34,294 nt of DNA from Muribaculaceae bacterium (GCA_023665935.1 JAMPCZ010000011.1:1-34294), one strand, 5' to 3'. Numbered from the stretch's first letter, positions 15,142-23,611 are shown. The notes: generated by a model from the sequence alone, not told the origin. Made by a program: numbers and translations.

Positions 15142-15194
15142 AACCCGAAATTTTGTCATTCTGAAATTTATACAGAATCTTAAAATTTCGGGTT
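15142..15194. terminator. Bidirectional hairpin with a GTCATTCTGA repeat in its loop
   Basis: AACCCGAAATTTT (15142-15154) pairs perfectly with AAAATTTCGGGTT (15182-15194). The 27-nt loop is a GTCATTCTGAA...CAGAATCTT repeat that can pair with itself. It lies between two convergent genes and probably ends both transcripts. A twin with different arms is at 33948-34004. Confidence 0.7.
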
Positions 15195-15215
15195 GTTATT
15201 TACAATTCCGAATTC

Positions 15216-16067
15216 TTATAGAATTTCTTTCAAATAGTTAGGTAACGCGAAACGAGCGTTGTGATAATCCTTATTATAGATTTTACATGTCGGGATAATT
15301 TCTTCGGCGCGTTCGTCGTTATAGTATTCAAGCGGTTTGACATCAACTGAGCAAAATGCCCAAGCCCAGTATCCGCCCGGATAAGTCGGGATATTTGATG
15401 TGTATGTTGATACTACCGGGAAAACTTTTTTCAATTGTTTGTACATTTTTTCAACAGACTCTTTTTGTGCGAACGGTGATTCTGATTGCGCAACCATAAT
15501 ACCGCCTTTTTTAAGTGAATTTTTAACGTTTGTATAAAATTCATCGGTGAATAAACCTTCACCCGGTCCCATTGGGTCTGTTGAATCAATTAAGATAATA
15601 TCAAATTCATCTTTTTTATCTTTAATATATTCGATTGCATCTTGAACAAGGATTTCTACTTTTGGATTATCAAGTTCGCAAGCTATGGTTGGCAGATATT
15701 TTTTGCAGGCTTCAATAACCATTCCGTCGATTTCGCAAAGAACTGCACGTTCTACGGTTTTGTGTTTAAGAACTTCTCTAATTGTACCGCCATCGCCGCC
15801 GCCTATTACAAGGACGGATTTCGGGCATGGGTGCTGCATCATTGGAATATGAGCTATCATTTCGTGGTAATGGTATTCATCGCCTTCGGTTGTCATCATC
15901 AAATCATCCAGGGTTAAAACTCTTCCCAAGTCAGATTCTGTTTCGAACACTTCAACTTTTTGGAACGGTGAATTATCTGAAAATAAAACCTTTCCTGCCT
16001 TGATTGCTATTCCAAATCCACCTGGAGTAATTTCGTGATAATATCCGTTTTCTATTCCGTTTTTCAT
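15216..16067 (-). CDS. speE: Spermidine synthase (polyamine aminopropyltransferase)
   Basis: A 283-residue Rossmann-fold aminopropyltransferase. VLVIGGGDGG (residues 85-94) is the decarboxylated-SAM site, LCEID (110-114) follows, and the catalytic loop DSTDPMGPGEGLFT starts at Asp161 with Asp164. YHEMIAHIP and PTYPGGYWAWAF near the end match bacterial SpeE. Reaction: moves an aminopropyl group from decarboxylated SAM to putrescine (or a related diamine). AAAGGGA precedes the ATG. A PLP decarboxylase that could supply the diamine lies at 23648. It is monocistronic, between hairpins on both sides. Confidence 0.96.
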   Translation of the reverse strand: MKNGIENGYYHEITPGGFGIAIKAGKVLFSDNSPFQKVEVFETESDLGRVLTLDDLMMTTEGDEYHYHEMIAHIPMMQHPCPKSVLVIGGGDGGTIREVLKHKTVERAVLCEIDGMVIEACKKYLPTIACELDNPKVEILVQDAIEYIKDKKDEFDIILIDSTDPMGPGEGLFTDEFYTNVKNSLKKGGIMVAQSESPFAQKESVEKMYKQLKKVFPVVSTYTSNIPTYPGGYWAWAFCSVDVKPLEYYNDERAEEIIPTCKIYNKDYHNARFALPNYLKEIL

Positions 16068-16119
16068 TTTTATTTCCCTTTCTTATTAACTGTTATTTTG
16101 AGGGTGTAACCCGAAGTAT

Positions 16120-16171
16120 CTTATAAAATTTATTTATAAAACAAGAGCTGCGCAAAATTTCGCGCAACTCT
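16120..16171 (-). terminator. Intrinsic terminator of the LysM metallopeptidase gene
   Basis: On the minus strand AGAG-TTGCGC pairs with GCGCA-G-CTCT (plus-strand 16144-16171, one internal mismatch) and is followed by TGTTTTATAAATAAATTTTATA. It separates the 16208-18286 gene from speE. Confidence 0.7.
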
Positions 16172-16207
16172 ATGCTATCATATAAATATTTCTTTTCAAA
16201 TATTGTT

Positions 16208-18286
16208 TTACTCTGCGGTTTCCGGTAATCGGTTTCTATAATCAGAATCGGTTAGCCATTGTTCAACAAAAGCCGTTAGTTTTGCTTCATCTTTCAGTTC
16301 TGAGAGTTTTACAGGTGCTCCGTTCTTGTTTGGAAGACTAAAGTCTTCAATTGCACCTTTTTCAAGAAGTTGAAGCGCGCATTTTAGTGCTCTGGTTTCA
16401 CATTGACGTTCTTGTTCTACGGAGTTGTTTTTATTGATACTCATATGTGTAATTTCGTGAATCATAACTTTTGCGAAATTGCCTGAGTCAAAACTTTGCC
16501 ATCCGTTATAGTTAAATTTTATAGCTTTACTATCTTTATCACATCTTGCTGCGCCATATGGGATTGATTCACAAACTGCATTTTGAATGTAGGTAACTTC
16601 TTCATCTGTCAGTCCCAGTTCTGTTTTATATTGGTTAAGTATATCTTTTGCCGCACTAAGAGTTGTGTCAAAAGCTTGTTTTTGTTCTTGTGGCAATTTG
16701 CATTCAACAGGTTGTATTTCAGGATTTTCCGATACATTTTGTACGTTTTGTACATTTTCAACATTTTCAACATTTTCAACCGCCGATGTATTTTGGACAT
16801 TACCAATTTGAGGTAATTTTAGGGTCTGCCCCGGATGAATCATGACTTTTGTATGTGCATCATCATGCCAATTAAGGTTGTTTGCTGTCATAATTTGGTT
16901 TATGTAATCCATGATTTTGGCAGGGGTCGCATCAGTACCGAGTTGTTGTTTTGCAATATTCCACAAGTTGTCGCCGCTTTTTACTTCATAATTTGTTTCA
17001 GCTTGTTCTGCTGCGGCATTTTCAGTTGCTTCGGATTCTGTAGCTTCCTCTGTTTTTCCTGTTGCCGGAAGATTAAGTTTATCGCCCGGATGTATCATAA
17101 CTTTTGTATGGGAGCTGTCCCAGCTTAGGCTTGGATTAGCTTCCATAATTTTATCTACGTATTTGGCAATATCTGCAGCACTTGCCCCGTCGCCGAGTTG
17201 TTGTTTTGCAATATTCCATAAGTTGTCACCGCTTTTTACTTCATATTGCGTGGTTTCGCCGTTAACATTTTCATTTTCCGCTAGAGGCTGTGTTGTGACA
17301 GATTCAATATCGCCCTGTTCATTTTTCTTTAATTGTACGGTTCGGTCTTCCTCGCCGTCTGTATGAATCGTTGCGGTTATTGTTCCGTCATCTCCATAAG
17401 TGTAGTTAACAGTATATGTCTTATCTCCATAGGTAAATGTTTGAGATTCCGGCTGTTCATTTGTTTTGGCTTCTTCTGATTTGTATTCTGTTTTCACCTC
17501 AGCTTCACCTTCAGGAAGTCCAAGAGCTGATGGTGCGCTTTGTTTATTTTCAACTGTAATTGATTCCAATACTCCGGTTTCAGCTGTACCATTGTAGTTG
17601 TATGTTGTTTTGGATTCACCTTCATACTCAAATTTTTGAGTTGTAACGCAGCCTCCATCTTCTGTTCTAACAATTTTTGTTTCTTTACCGTCTGCATTAT
17701 AATCGGTTTCTGTCTTATTCCCGCCGTTATCTTCGACAACTGTTTTTGTTCCATCTGGACGGGTTGTCGTTGTCGTTTTTGTACCTGTTACGGTGTCAGT
17801 TATTTCACTTGTAACAGTACCATCAGGAGTAGTTGTTGTTGTCAGAGGACCGCTTTTTGTTTCGATAACTTCTATTCTTGTTCCGTCAGGCTTGATAGTT
17901 GTGTTTCCGTCAACGTAATCCTGTCCGTTCATTTTCGCAATCTGTTGTTCTGCAAATTTGTTCAAACCATTGAATGCAAGTTGGTTTTGCATATTATTCA
18001 TGTGAAAATCTTTAGCGGTAGCTTTGTGGTCGCGTCCTCCGAGTTTGTTTAAGAATTTTTGCAGTATTCCGGCTTCATCCTCGTCAATGATGCCGTTTCC
18101 GTTTTTATCGATAACTTCATCATTTTCATCAATTTTGCCATCGCCGTTTGTATCAAATATTCTGCCTTCAAAAATTGATTTATTACTATCTGTTTTCTGC
18201 ATACCTTTCAGATTATTCAAATCAATACTTTGATTTGTTCCTTTGAGTTTTAGCGACTTAAAATTCCCGTTAACACCATCAACCAT
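16208..18286 (-). CDS. EF-hand, double-LysM protein with C-terminal HExxH metallopeptidase-like domain
   Basis: A 692-residue protein starting MVDGVNGNFKSLKLKG with no signal peptide. Residues 45-56 (DTNGDGKIDEND) and 60-71 (DKNGNGIIDEDE) are two adjacent EF-hand/dockerin-type calcium loops. Residues 130-235 are Thr-rich repeats of the PDGT-x-T kind (TTTTTPDGTVTSE). LysM modules lie at 347-407 and 432-492 (YEVKSGDNLWNIAKQQLG twice). A VENVENVQNVQNV repeat spans about 503-518. The C-terminal 160 residues carry HEITH (His610, Glu611, His614) followed by E-RQC-E-TRA, as in zinc peptidases with a downstream Glu ligand. The first LysM matches the calpain-like protein's LysM at 41 of 60 positions by eye. 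Its ribosome site is inside a hairpin (18298-18329). Peptidase activity is inferred. Confidence 0.87.
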   Translation of the reverse strand: MVDGVNGNFKSLKLKGTNQSIDLNNLKGMQKTDSNKSIFEGRIFDTNGDGKIDENDEVIDKNGNGIIDEDEAGILQKFLNKLGGRDHKATAKDFHMNNMQNQLAFNGLNKFAEQQIAKMNGQDYVDGNTTIKPDGTRIEVIETKSGPLTTTTTPDGTVTSEITDTVTGTKTTTTTRPDGTKTVVEDNGGNKTETDYNADGKETKIVRTEDGGCVTTQKFEYEGESKTTYNYNGTAETGVLESITVENKQSAPSALGLPEGEAEVKTEYKSEEAKTNEQPESQTFTYGDKTYTVNYTYGDDGTITATIHTDGEEDRTVQLKKNEQGDIESVTTQPLAENENVNGETTQYEVKSGDNLWNIAKQQLGDGASAADIAKYVDKIMEANPSLSWDSSHTKVMIHPGDKLNLPATGKTEEATESEATENAAAEQAETNYEVKSGDNLWNIAKQQLGTDATPAKIMDYINQIMTANNLNWHDDAHTKVMIHPGQTLKLPQIGNVQNTSAVENVENVENVQNVQNVSENPEIQPVECKLPQEQKQAFDTTLSAAKDILNQYKTELGLTDEEVTYIQNAVCESIPYGAARCDKDSKAIKFNYNGWQSFDSGNFAKVMIHEITHMSINKNNSVEQERQCETRALKCALQLLEKGAIEDFSLPNKNGAPVKLSELKDEAKLTAFVEQWLTDSDYRNRLPETAE

Positions 18287-18297
18287 AAAAAATTTAT

Positions 18298-18329
18298 CTC
18301 CTTATTATTTGACTAATAATATTAAGGAG
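18298..18329 (-). promoter_or_regulatory. Hairpin covering the ribosome site of the LysM metallopeptidase
   Basis: In the minus-strand RNA, CTCCTTA (18329-18323 complement) can pair with TAAGGAG (18304-18298 complement), with an inner TTATT/AATAA stem. The TAAGGAG is the gene's own Shine-Dalgarno, 11 nt before the ATG, so pairing would block translation. Confidence 0.5.
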
Positions 18330-18374
18330 TACGTCATAATTTGGTTAAAACTTTAATATATATATTACAAAATC

Positions 18375-19175
18375 TTAATAAACAAGCATGAAGGATTTGA
18401 GCATACGTCCTGCTCCATCTCCTTTTAAGGATACCACCTCAATGCTTTTTTTGTAATTCATTGATGTAGAACTTCCGCCGTCAAAAGCCATGGCTCTATC
18501 AAGTTTCAGGTCTTTGCAAAGCTGCTGGACTTCATACAAATCCATAGGATTATCGTCTGTGATAATCAGGATATGGCATTCGTTTGTACCTTTCAATCCG
18601 ATTATTGTCCGAGAAGTTTTGTGTAATACTGAGGCTGATTCTCTGATGACTTTGCCTTCTTCGTTTTTAACAATAAATCCTTCTTCTTCCATCCGTAATT
18701 CAGGCAAAATCAGCGGTCCGCCCTGTGCAGATGTAATTAGTGCGCAGCCAAAAGGTACTTCTGATTTATGTGAAACTATACCATATTCAAACTTGTTTCC
18801 GCATTGCATAACCCTGAATTCGGAACGATTTAGAACAGTGTTCATATTCTTTCTGAAAAAAGGATTTGCCAGTAGTGAACTGTTGAATACCGGATCGGCG
18901 GAGGTCATTCTGTCTGTTACGACGTACGAAATAGTCTTGCCGTTTTTGGGGTCAAAAAATCCTGCATTTACAGTTAATGTCGCTTTTGATTTTAAGTGGG
19001 CTTCTCTGTTTGTAATCAAGTCTTCGGAGGCAATAAATTTTATTTTTTTCTTGACGGATTCACCCTTTAATGTAATATGGTAAATCCTGTTATTTTTATC
19101 TATAGAAATATCTCCTGCGAAAGCCGGAGTTACAAATAGCAAAGCTGCCAAAAAGCTTAAAAATATTTTTTTCAT
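18375..19175 (-). CDS. Secreted phosphodiester glycosidase-like protein (NAGPA/DUF2233 domain)
   Basis: I start at ATG 19175, giving MKKIFLSFLAALLFVTPAFA followed by GD, a clean signal peptide cut after residue 20; an upstream in-frame start would bury it. The mature part shows the NAGPA-type pattern: TVNAGFFDPKNG (68-79), ITSAQGGPLILP (147-158), RTIIGLKG (189-196) and FDGGSSTSMNY (231-241). Characterised members cleave GlcNAc-phosphodiesters or process exopolysaccharide. The gene starts 1 nt after the stop of the LptF/LptG-type permease, and its AAAGGAT ribosome site lies in that gene's end, so it is translated as part of the lptB operon. A periplasmic envelope-sugar role is likely; the substrate is unknown. 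Confidence 0.85.
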   Translation of the reverse strand: MKKIFLSFLAALLFVTPAFAGDISIDKNNRIYHITLKGESVKKKIKFIASEDLITNREAHLKSKATLTVNAGFFDPKNGKTISYVVTDRMTSADPVFNSSLLANPFFRKNMNTVLNRSEFRVMQCGNKFEYGIVSHKSEVPFGCALITSAQGGPLILPELRMEEEGFIVKNEEGKVIRESASVLHKTSRTIIGLKGTNECHILIITDDNPMDLYEVQQLCKDLKLDRAMAFDGGSSTSMNYKKSIEVVSLKGDGAGRMLKSFMLVY

Positions 19176-19176
19176 C

Positions 19177-20295
19177 TTATAAATCCTTTGACTTGTAGAA
19201 TACACATATTGCTGCAATAAATACTAATAGCGGTAAAGTTGATGTTATGTACGGTGATAAAATTTCTTTTTCTGCCAACAGGTCAAAGAACGGCAGAGTG
19301 ATGTAATAAACAAAGATACATCCAACCGCAATGGTGAACCCGATTAAATGTTGTTCTCTCGGTTTGCTGAATCCTAAGATACAACCGAGAATCGCCAATA
19401 AAATACAGACAAGCGGATGGAAAAATCTTTGCAGATATTTGTTCAATGTTCCGTTGTATTCTTCCATCAAACCTTCCTGTTTTAGAAGTTTGACATAGTT
19501 CTTAAGATTTTTGTTGTTTATATCACGGTCTTTAAGATTTGAATAACTCATTAATGTATAAGCATTTTCTGCGGATTTTCCATTTAATACATCCATTTTG
19601 TCAAGATGTCTTATGTCAAAATATATCCCGTCGTTTGAAATTCTGTAATTTGTTATATCTTCAAGCGTCCATTTGTTATTGTGTGCATATCCTTTTTTTG
19701 CTGAAAAGATATTTGACAGTTGGTGAACGTCTTGATAAATTTCATTTGAAAAATCCAGGACGATGACATTCTGCAGTTCTCTTTCAACGGAATTTGAAAC
19801 AACGACTGCTAACAACGGGTGTCCCGTGTCATCTTTTTGGGTATAAATATACTGAGCGGTTTTTAATGCACCTTTTATATTAACCATTTTTTCTGCCGCC
19901 ATTGGAATACCTTTATCGCTTGTTAAGAAACAAAGGAATGTGAAAATTAGGCTCAAAAATACAACAGGTGCAATGATTCGCGGGAAAGACATTCCGACCG
20001 CCCTGAATATCGTTATTTCTGAATCTTTGCTCATTTTATCAAAAGTGAAAAGTGTTCCTAACAATAACCCTACAGGAAAAGCCTTGTCAAGAATTTTCGG
20101 CATTTGATAGAACAGTATCAGAATCGCAGTCTTAAACCCGTATTCACCGGCAAGAGCTTTTCTGATTGTACTTAACAGAATTTCCGGCGCAATCCACACT
20201 ATTGAAAAGAGCAGGATTACAACCAGTGAAGCAAGTACGACTTGCTTGAACATATATTTGTCATAAATAGTTATTTCAGGAAACTTAAATTTCAT
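19177..20295 (-). CDS. LPS export permease, LptF/LptG family (YjgP/YjgQ)
   Basis: A 372-residue inner-membrane protein. An N-terminal YDKYMFKQVVLASLVVILLFS segment leads into the first of about six spans; the other early spans are near 55-75 and 105-130, and three hydrophobic spans lie at the C-terminus (HPLVCILLAILGCILGF, LIGFTIAVGCIFVYYI, LPLLVFIAAICVFY). Between them is a periplasmic beta-rich region of about 170 residues (ILDFSNEIYQDVHQL). That is the LptF/LptG layout. It works with LptB to pull lipopolysaccharide out of the inner membrane. Its ATG overlaps the lptB stop by one base. Only one such permease is visible here, so I cannot say F or G; the partner and LptA/C must lie elsewhere. 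Confidence 0.92.
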   Translation of the reverse strand: MKFKFPEITIYDKYMFKQVVLASLVVILLFSIVWIAPEILLSTIRKALAGEYGFKTAILILFYQMPKILDKAFPVGLLLGTLFTFDKMSKDSEITIFRAVGMSFPRIIAPVVFLSLIFTFLCFLTSDKGIPMAAEKMVNIKGALKTAQYIYTQKDDTGHPLLAVVVSNSVERELQNVIVLDFSNEIYQDVHQLSNIFSAKKGYAHNNKWTLEDITNYRISNDGIYFDIRHLDKMDVLNGKSAENAYTLMSYSNLKDRDINNKNLKNYVKLLKQEGLMEEYNGTLNKYLQRFFHPLVCILLAILGCILGFSKPREQHLIGFTIAVGCIFVYYITLPFFDLLAEKEILSPYITSTLPLLVFIAAICVFYKSKDL

Positions 20296-21020
20296 TATAA
20301 TGTGAAATCCTTTCCTAAATAGAATTCTTTTGCAACAGGGTCATTGGCAACTTCTTCACTCTTACCTTGAATCTTGATTTTACCGTCAAAGATTACATAC
20401 GCTCTGTCTGTAATAGAAAGTGTCGCTTTTGGGTTGTGGTCGGTGATTAAAACGCCCAAACCTTTATCTTCGGATAATTTGCGGATATTGTCTTTAATTT
20501 CACCGATTGCAATCGGGTCGATACCTGTAAAAGGTTCATCAAGCAGGATAAAATCAGGACTTGCGGCTAATGCTCTTGCAAGTTCTACACGGCGGCGTTC
20601 TCCGCCTGATAGCGAAATTGCAGACGCGCTGCGAAGTTTTAAGACCCCGAATTCCGATAATAATTCTTCAAGCTTACGTTTCTTTTCACATTCTGTCAGT
20701 TTATCATTCATTTGTAAAACCAGCTTGATATTATCTTCAACCGACAGTGTTCTGAAACTTGAGGCTTCTTGCGGCAAATAACCGATACCCGCTTTTGCCC
20801 TTATGTGCATCGGCCAGGAGGAGATTTCCTGCCCGTCAAGGGTAATGTGACCTTTGTTTGGCTTAACAAGTCCGACAACCATATAGAAAGTTGTTGTTTT
20901 CCCTGCTCCATTTGGACCCAGCAAACATACGACCTCGCCTTTGTTAATACTGAAAGATACGTCATTTACTACGCTTCTGTCACCGTAAATTTTTATTAAA
21001 TTATTTGCCTCTATTCTCAT
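20295..21020 (-). CDS. lptB: LPS export ABC transporter ATP-binding protein LptB
   Basis: A 241-residue ATPase. Walker A GPNGAGKT (35-42), a Q-loop in YLPQEASSF (81-89), the signature LSGGERRR (137-144), Walker B FILLDEP (157-163) and the switch His195 in ITDHN are present. The YLPQE-ASSFR and DEPFTGIDPIA blocks are diagnostic of LptB rather than a generic ABC protein. It powers LPS extraction with the LptF/G-type permease encoded immediately downstream (1-base overlap). AGGGGAT precedes the ATG. It is the first gene of a three-gene operon. Confidence 0.96.
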   Translation of the reverse strand: MRIEANNLIKIYGDRSVVNDVSFSINKGEVVCLLGPNGAGKTTTFYMVVGLVKPNKGHITLDGQEISSWPMHIRAKAGIGYLPQEASSFRTLSVEDNIKLVLQMNDKLTECEKKRKLEELLSEFGVLKLRSASAISLSGGERRRVELARALAASPDFILLDEPFTGIDPIAIGEIKDNIRKLSEDKGLGVLITDHNPKATLSITDRAYVIFDGKIKIQGKSEEVANDPVAKEFYLGKDFTL

Positions 21021-21045
21021 TTTATCCCCTTACATTCCTAATTTT

Positions 21046-21073
21046 ATTGTACTGTAAAAACCCGATAATGCAA
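21046..21073 (-). promoter_or_regulatory. Promoter of the lptB operon
   Basis: On the minus strand TTGCAT (21073-21068), a 16-nt spacer and TACAAT (21051-21046), about 25 nt before the ATG of lptB. Confidence 0.6.
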
Positions 21074-21118
21074 ATGCTTTACAGGGTTTCTTTTTTATTT
21101 TTATAAAAACATTAAGTA

Positions 21119-21257
21119 TTGTAAAATCTATGGTATTCAGATGTAATACTTTTTGAAAAAATGGGTAAATATATCATGTACACTTTTTCTTTTTCTTTAT
21201 TTTCTCCTACACAATAACCTTTTTGAGCCGTCCCCAAACACGGCTATTTTTATTTTT
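21119..21257 (+). ncRNA. Candidate short transcript (about 100 nt) with own promoter and terminator
   Basis: TTGTAA (21119-21124), a 17-nt spacer and TGTAAT (21142-21147) look like a promoter. AGCCGT/ACGGCT (21226-21231, 21240-21245) followed by ATTTTTATTTTT is a clear terminator. No plus-strand gene precedes it. The RNA between is U-rich and has an 18-codon reading frame without a ribosome site (MGKYIMYTFSFSLFSPTQ, 21162-21218). It could be a small RNA or a leader peptide. I do not recognise an RNA family. Confidence 0.35.
21226..21257 (+). terminator. Orphan intrinsic terminator
   Basis: A 6-bp GC-rich stem (AGCCGT/ACGGCT) with an 8-nt loop, followed by a T-rich tail, in a gap with no upstream plus-strand gene. 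The remaining sequence to 21368 is AT-rich with no other structure that I can support. Confidence 0.65.
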
Positions 21258-21368
21258 AAGGATTAATACTGATGGAGAACTTGCATTTTTTATTTTATAA
21301 GCGTATTATAAAGTTAACTTTCATTAAGCGAGTGTTTTATTTTTATGTTGTTAGGGTAAAATTGATAT

Positions 21369-22190
21369 ATGGTAACAAAGGAAAAGTTATATTCAGATAT
21401 TCCGCCGACGAAACTTCGGAATAAAGAAGAGAAGTTTAAACCGGCAAAGACAAACAAGTTTTGGCTGACTATTGCGAGTTTGTTTTTCTTCAATATGCTG
21501 CAAAACAGATTTTACGCATTCCGCTATACGGGTGATGAAAATTACAGCCAAAGGGATAAGAATATTCCGACAATTCTTTTTGCGCCGCACTGCAATTGGT
21601 GGGACGGCATTGTACTGTACAATATTACCCATAGAATCTGTCACAAAGAAATCCGCTTGATGGTTGAAGAATTAAACCGATTCCCGTTGCTAAGACGCGG
21701 CGGTGCGTATTCTGTTAACAAAAAATCTGCACAATCTGCAATGAAAGCTCTTCAATATTCGGTTGATGTATTGGGTGATTTGAGAAATATTTTGTGTATT
21801 TTTCCACAGGGTATTATTCGTCCGCCTCATTTCAGACCGTATAAATTCCAAACAGGGTTGACCTATATTGCACAAAATGCAGTAAAAAAATATGGCAAGG
21901 TTAACTTGATTCCTGTTTCTATAGATTACTGTTTCTTAAGGGATAACCGTCCTGAAGTTATTGTGGATTTTGGTCAAAGAATTGAGCTGACAAATGCCGA
22001 TTTTGACAGAAAAGCTTATACACAATTCTTAGAAGCTAAGTTAACAGAAACGAGTGATAATCAGTTCAGAAATATCTCTCAAGGTAATATGGATGATTAT
22101 AAAATTCTGTTCAAACAGCATTTAAAATGGTACCGCCGAATTGAGCAGCGATTGAAAAGAATTGACCTGCCTGACGTTTCGGAAGTTTAA
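21369..22190 (+). CDS. PlsC-like lysophospholipid/glycerolipid acyltransferase family protein
   Basis: A 273-residue protein. PHCNWWD (His74, Asp79) fits the H-x4-D catalytic motif of glycerolipid acyltransferases. VEELNRFPLLRRGGAYSVNK (motif II region) and IFPQGIIRPP at 144-153 correspond to the substrate-binding motifs, with Gln replacing the usual Glu of FPEG. A hydrophobic stretch at 32-45 (WLTIASLFFFNML) could dip into the membrane. Likely cytoplasmic-membrane lipid acylation; the acceptor (lysophosphatidate, lipid A precursor or carotenoid) cannot be told. There is no ribosome site close to the ATG; TAAAAT (21357-21362) ends 6 nt before it, suggesting a leaderless mRNA. It stands alone on the plus strand. 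Confidence 0.82.
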   Translation: MVTKEKLYSDIPPTKLRNKEEKFKPAKTNKFWLTIASLFFFNMLQNRFYAFRYTGDENYSQRDKNIPTILFAPHCNWWDGIVLYNITHRICHKEIRLMVEELNRFPLLRRGGAYSVNKKSAQSAMKALQYSVDVLGDLRNILCIFPQGIIRPPHFRPYKFQTGLTYIAQNAVKKYGKVNLIPVSIDYCFLRDNRPEVIVDFGQRIELTNADFDRKAYTQFLEAKLTETSDNQFRNISQGNMDDYKILFKQHLKWYRRIEQRLKRIDLPDVSEV

Positions 22191-22290
22191 ATCTTCCGCT
22201 TGTAAAGGATTTTTCGGATGGTGTTCTCTGAATGACAAGCACTCTGTCGAGCGGCTGTCTTTGTGCAAAGTTGTATATTAGTTCCTTATT

Positions 22291-23577
22291 TTATAACAGA
22301 ATCTGCGTTGCTAAGATTATTTTATGTCCGTCAGGTCGGTTTTCGTTGTCACAGAAAACGTAGTTAAGCATAACTTTTAACGCCTGACCTTTGATAAACC
22401 AGTTCAGACCGACTGTGTATTCACGTCGTTTGTCGTTAACTGCGTGTTTGTTCGGGTCGAATTGGTCAACCCGTCCAAGAATCTGTAAGTACGGATTCAG
22501 TTTCCAGCCTACAGTTGCAGCATATCCATATGCTTCATTTGAGCTGATTCCGTTCAAACCGCTGTAACCGTCAGCCATACCTGCTTCAAAATTAGACCAC
22601 AATTTTTTATGATGATATGCTGCATAAACACTGGCAACGTGATAATCAATACGGTTATGACCGCCGTTAAAACCTCCGCCTATGGTAACTTTGCCGTATT
22701 TTTTGGATTTTTTGCCAAGAGGTTTAAAATTTACCCACCCGTTAAACTCTGTTCCCGGCATACCGCTTGTTATATATCTGCCGGAACTTCCAAGGGATAA
22801 ATTGTAATCCATATACTGATAGTTTCCGATAACTTTTGCGGCTAATGAACGTGCTCCGCCAAAATTTCTTGCAATTTGCGAGCGTGCAACAAAAGGTAGA
22901 ACGTATGTTGAAGTACCGCCTTCAACACCTGTCTGCACCCTGGAATAACCGACAACAAGCTGATGGTTTGGGATATTTGTGTTTACGTAATATATATCCG
23001 AAACAAGCTTATCGACATAATTTGTACCTTCTTGAGTTATTGGACTCAGGGCAATTTTGAATTTATGATTCGGGTTTCTCATTGCGCCATAGATACCGAT
23101 TTGGGTGACCTGGTTATCGTATCCGAGAGAGTAATCAGGTTTCCATAAAGAACTCAAAGAACCGCGATATGCGCCGTATATGTGGGTTTTCGCAAGCGGA
23201 CCTTTTTCGTAGTTGTATGATAATTCGTTTTGATATAAAAATGAAGGAATATCGGTTCTGCTGATTTTGCTGTGATAAATTTTGCCAAGCAAGGAATCTT
23301 CATCAATTTTGCCGTCCTGGTCAAATATTTTGAACAGCTCAAAATCAAGTTCCGTGTTATCTTTGGCATCTTCGTTGTAATCCTCGGGTAATTCGGCTAT
23401 AGAAGCTTTTTTGGTTTGTTCTTCGAGTTCGGAAGATGGCAGGTTGATATCAAGCAGAACTTCATTTTCTTGTATAATTTCACGAAGCTCCTCGGTGATA
23501 TCTTCTTTTGCAGACACAGGAACCGCGAGAGCCGAAAATACGGCACATATTAACAATATTTGATACAATCTCTTCAT
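22291..23577 (-). CDS. Outer-membrane beta-barrel porin-like protein
   Basis: A 428-residue protein. It has a signal peptide (MKRLYQILLICAVFSALAVP then VSA), an acidic helical region (24-100) containing FDQDGKIDEDS, and then alternating aromatic strands to the end (YGYAATVGWKL, EYTVGLNWFI, LKVMLNYVF). It ends IILATQILL, a terminal strand like those of phosphate-selective porin O/P-type barrels. It should fold in the outer membrane; substrate unknown. There is no ribosome site. An extended -10, TGTTATAAT (minus strand, TATAAT at 23594-23589), puts transcription start only a few bases before the ATG. It is divergent from the decarboxylase. Confidence 0.82.
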   Translation of the reverse strand: MKRLYQILLICAVFSALAVPVSAKEDITEELREIIQENEVLLDINLPSSELEEQTKKASIAELPEDYNEDAKDNTELDFELFKIFDQDGKIDEDSLLGKIYHSKISRTDIPSFLYQNELSYNYEKGPLAKTHIYGAYRGSLSSLWKPDYSLGYDNQVTQIGIYGAMRNPNHKFKIALSPITQEGTNYVDKLVSDIYYVNTNIPNHQLVVGYSRVQTGVEGGTSTYVLPFVARSQIARNFGGARSLAAKVIGNYQYMDYNLSLGSSGRYITSGMPGTEFNGWVNFKPLGKKSKKYGKVTIGGGFNGGHNRIDYHVASVYAAYHHKKLWSNFEAGMADGYSGLNGISSNEAYGYAATVGWKLNPYLQILGRVDQFDPNKHAVNDKRREYTVGLNWFIKGQALKVMLNYVFCDNENRPDGHKIILATQILL

Positions 23578-23611
23578 CAGTGTAAACGATTATAACATAT
23601 TTTTGCACAAA

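Noticed and set aside
16583-18233. Several plus-strand frames opposite the LysM metallopeptidase gene
   Set aside because: Their Cys/Phe-rich products are typical antisense shadows, with no starts supported by ribosome sites.
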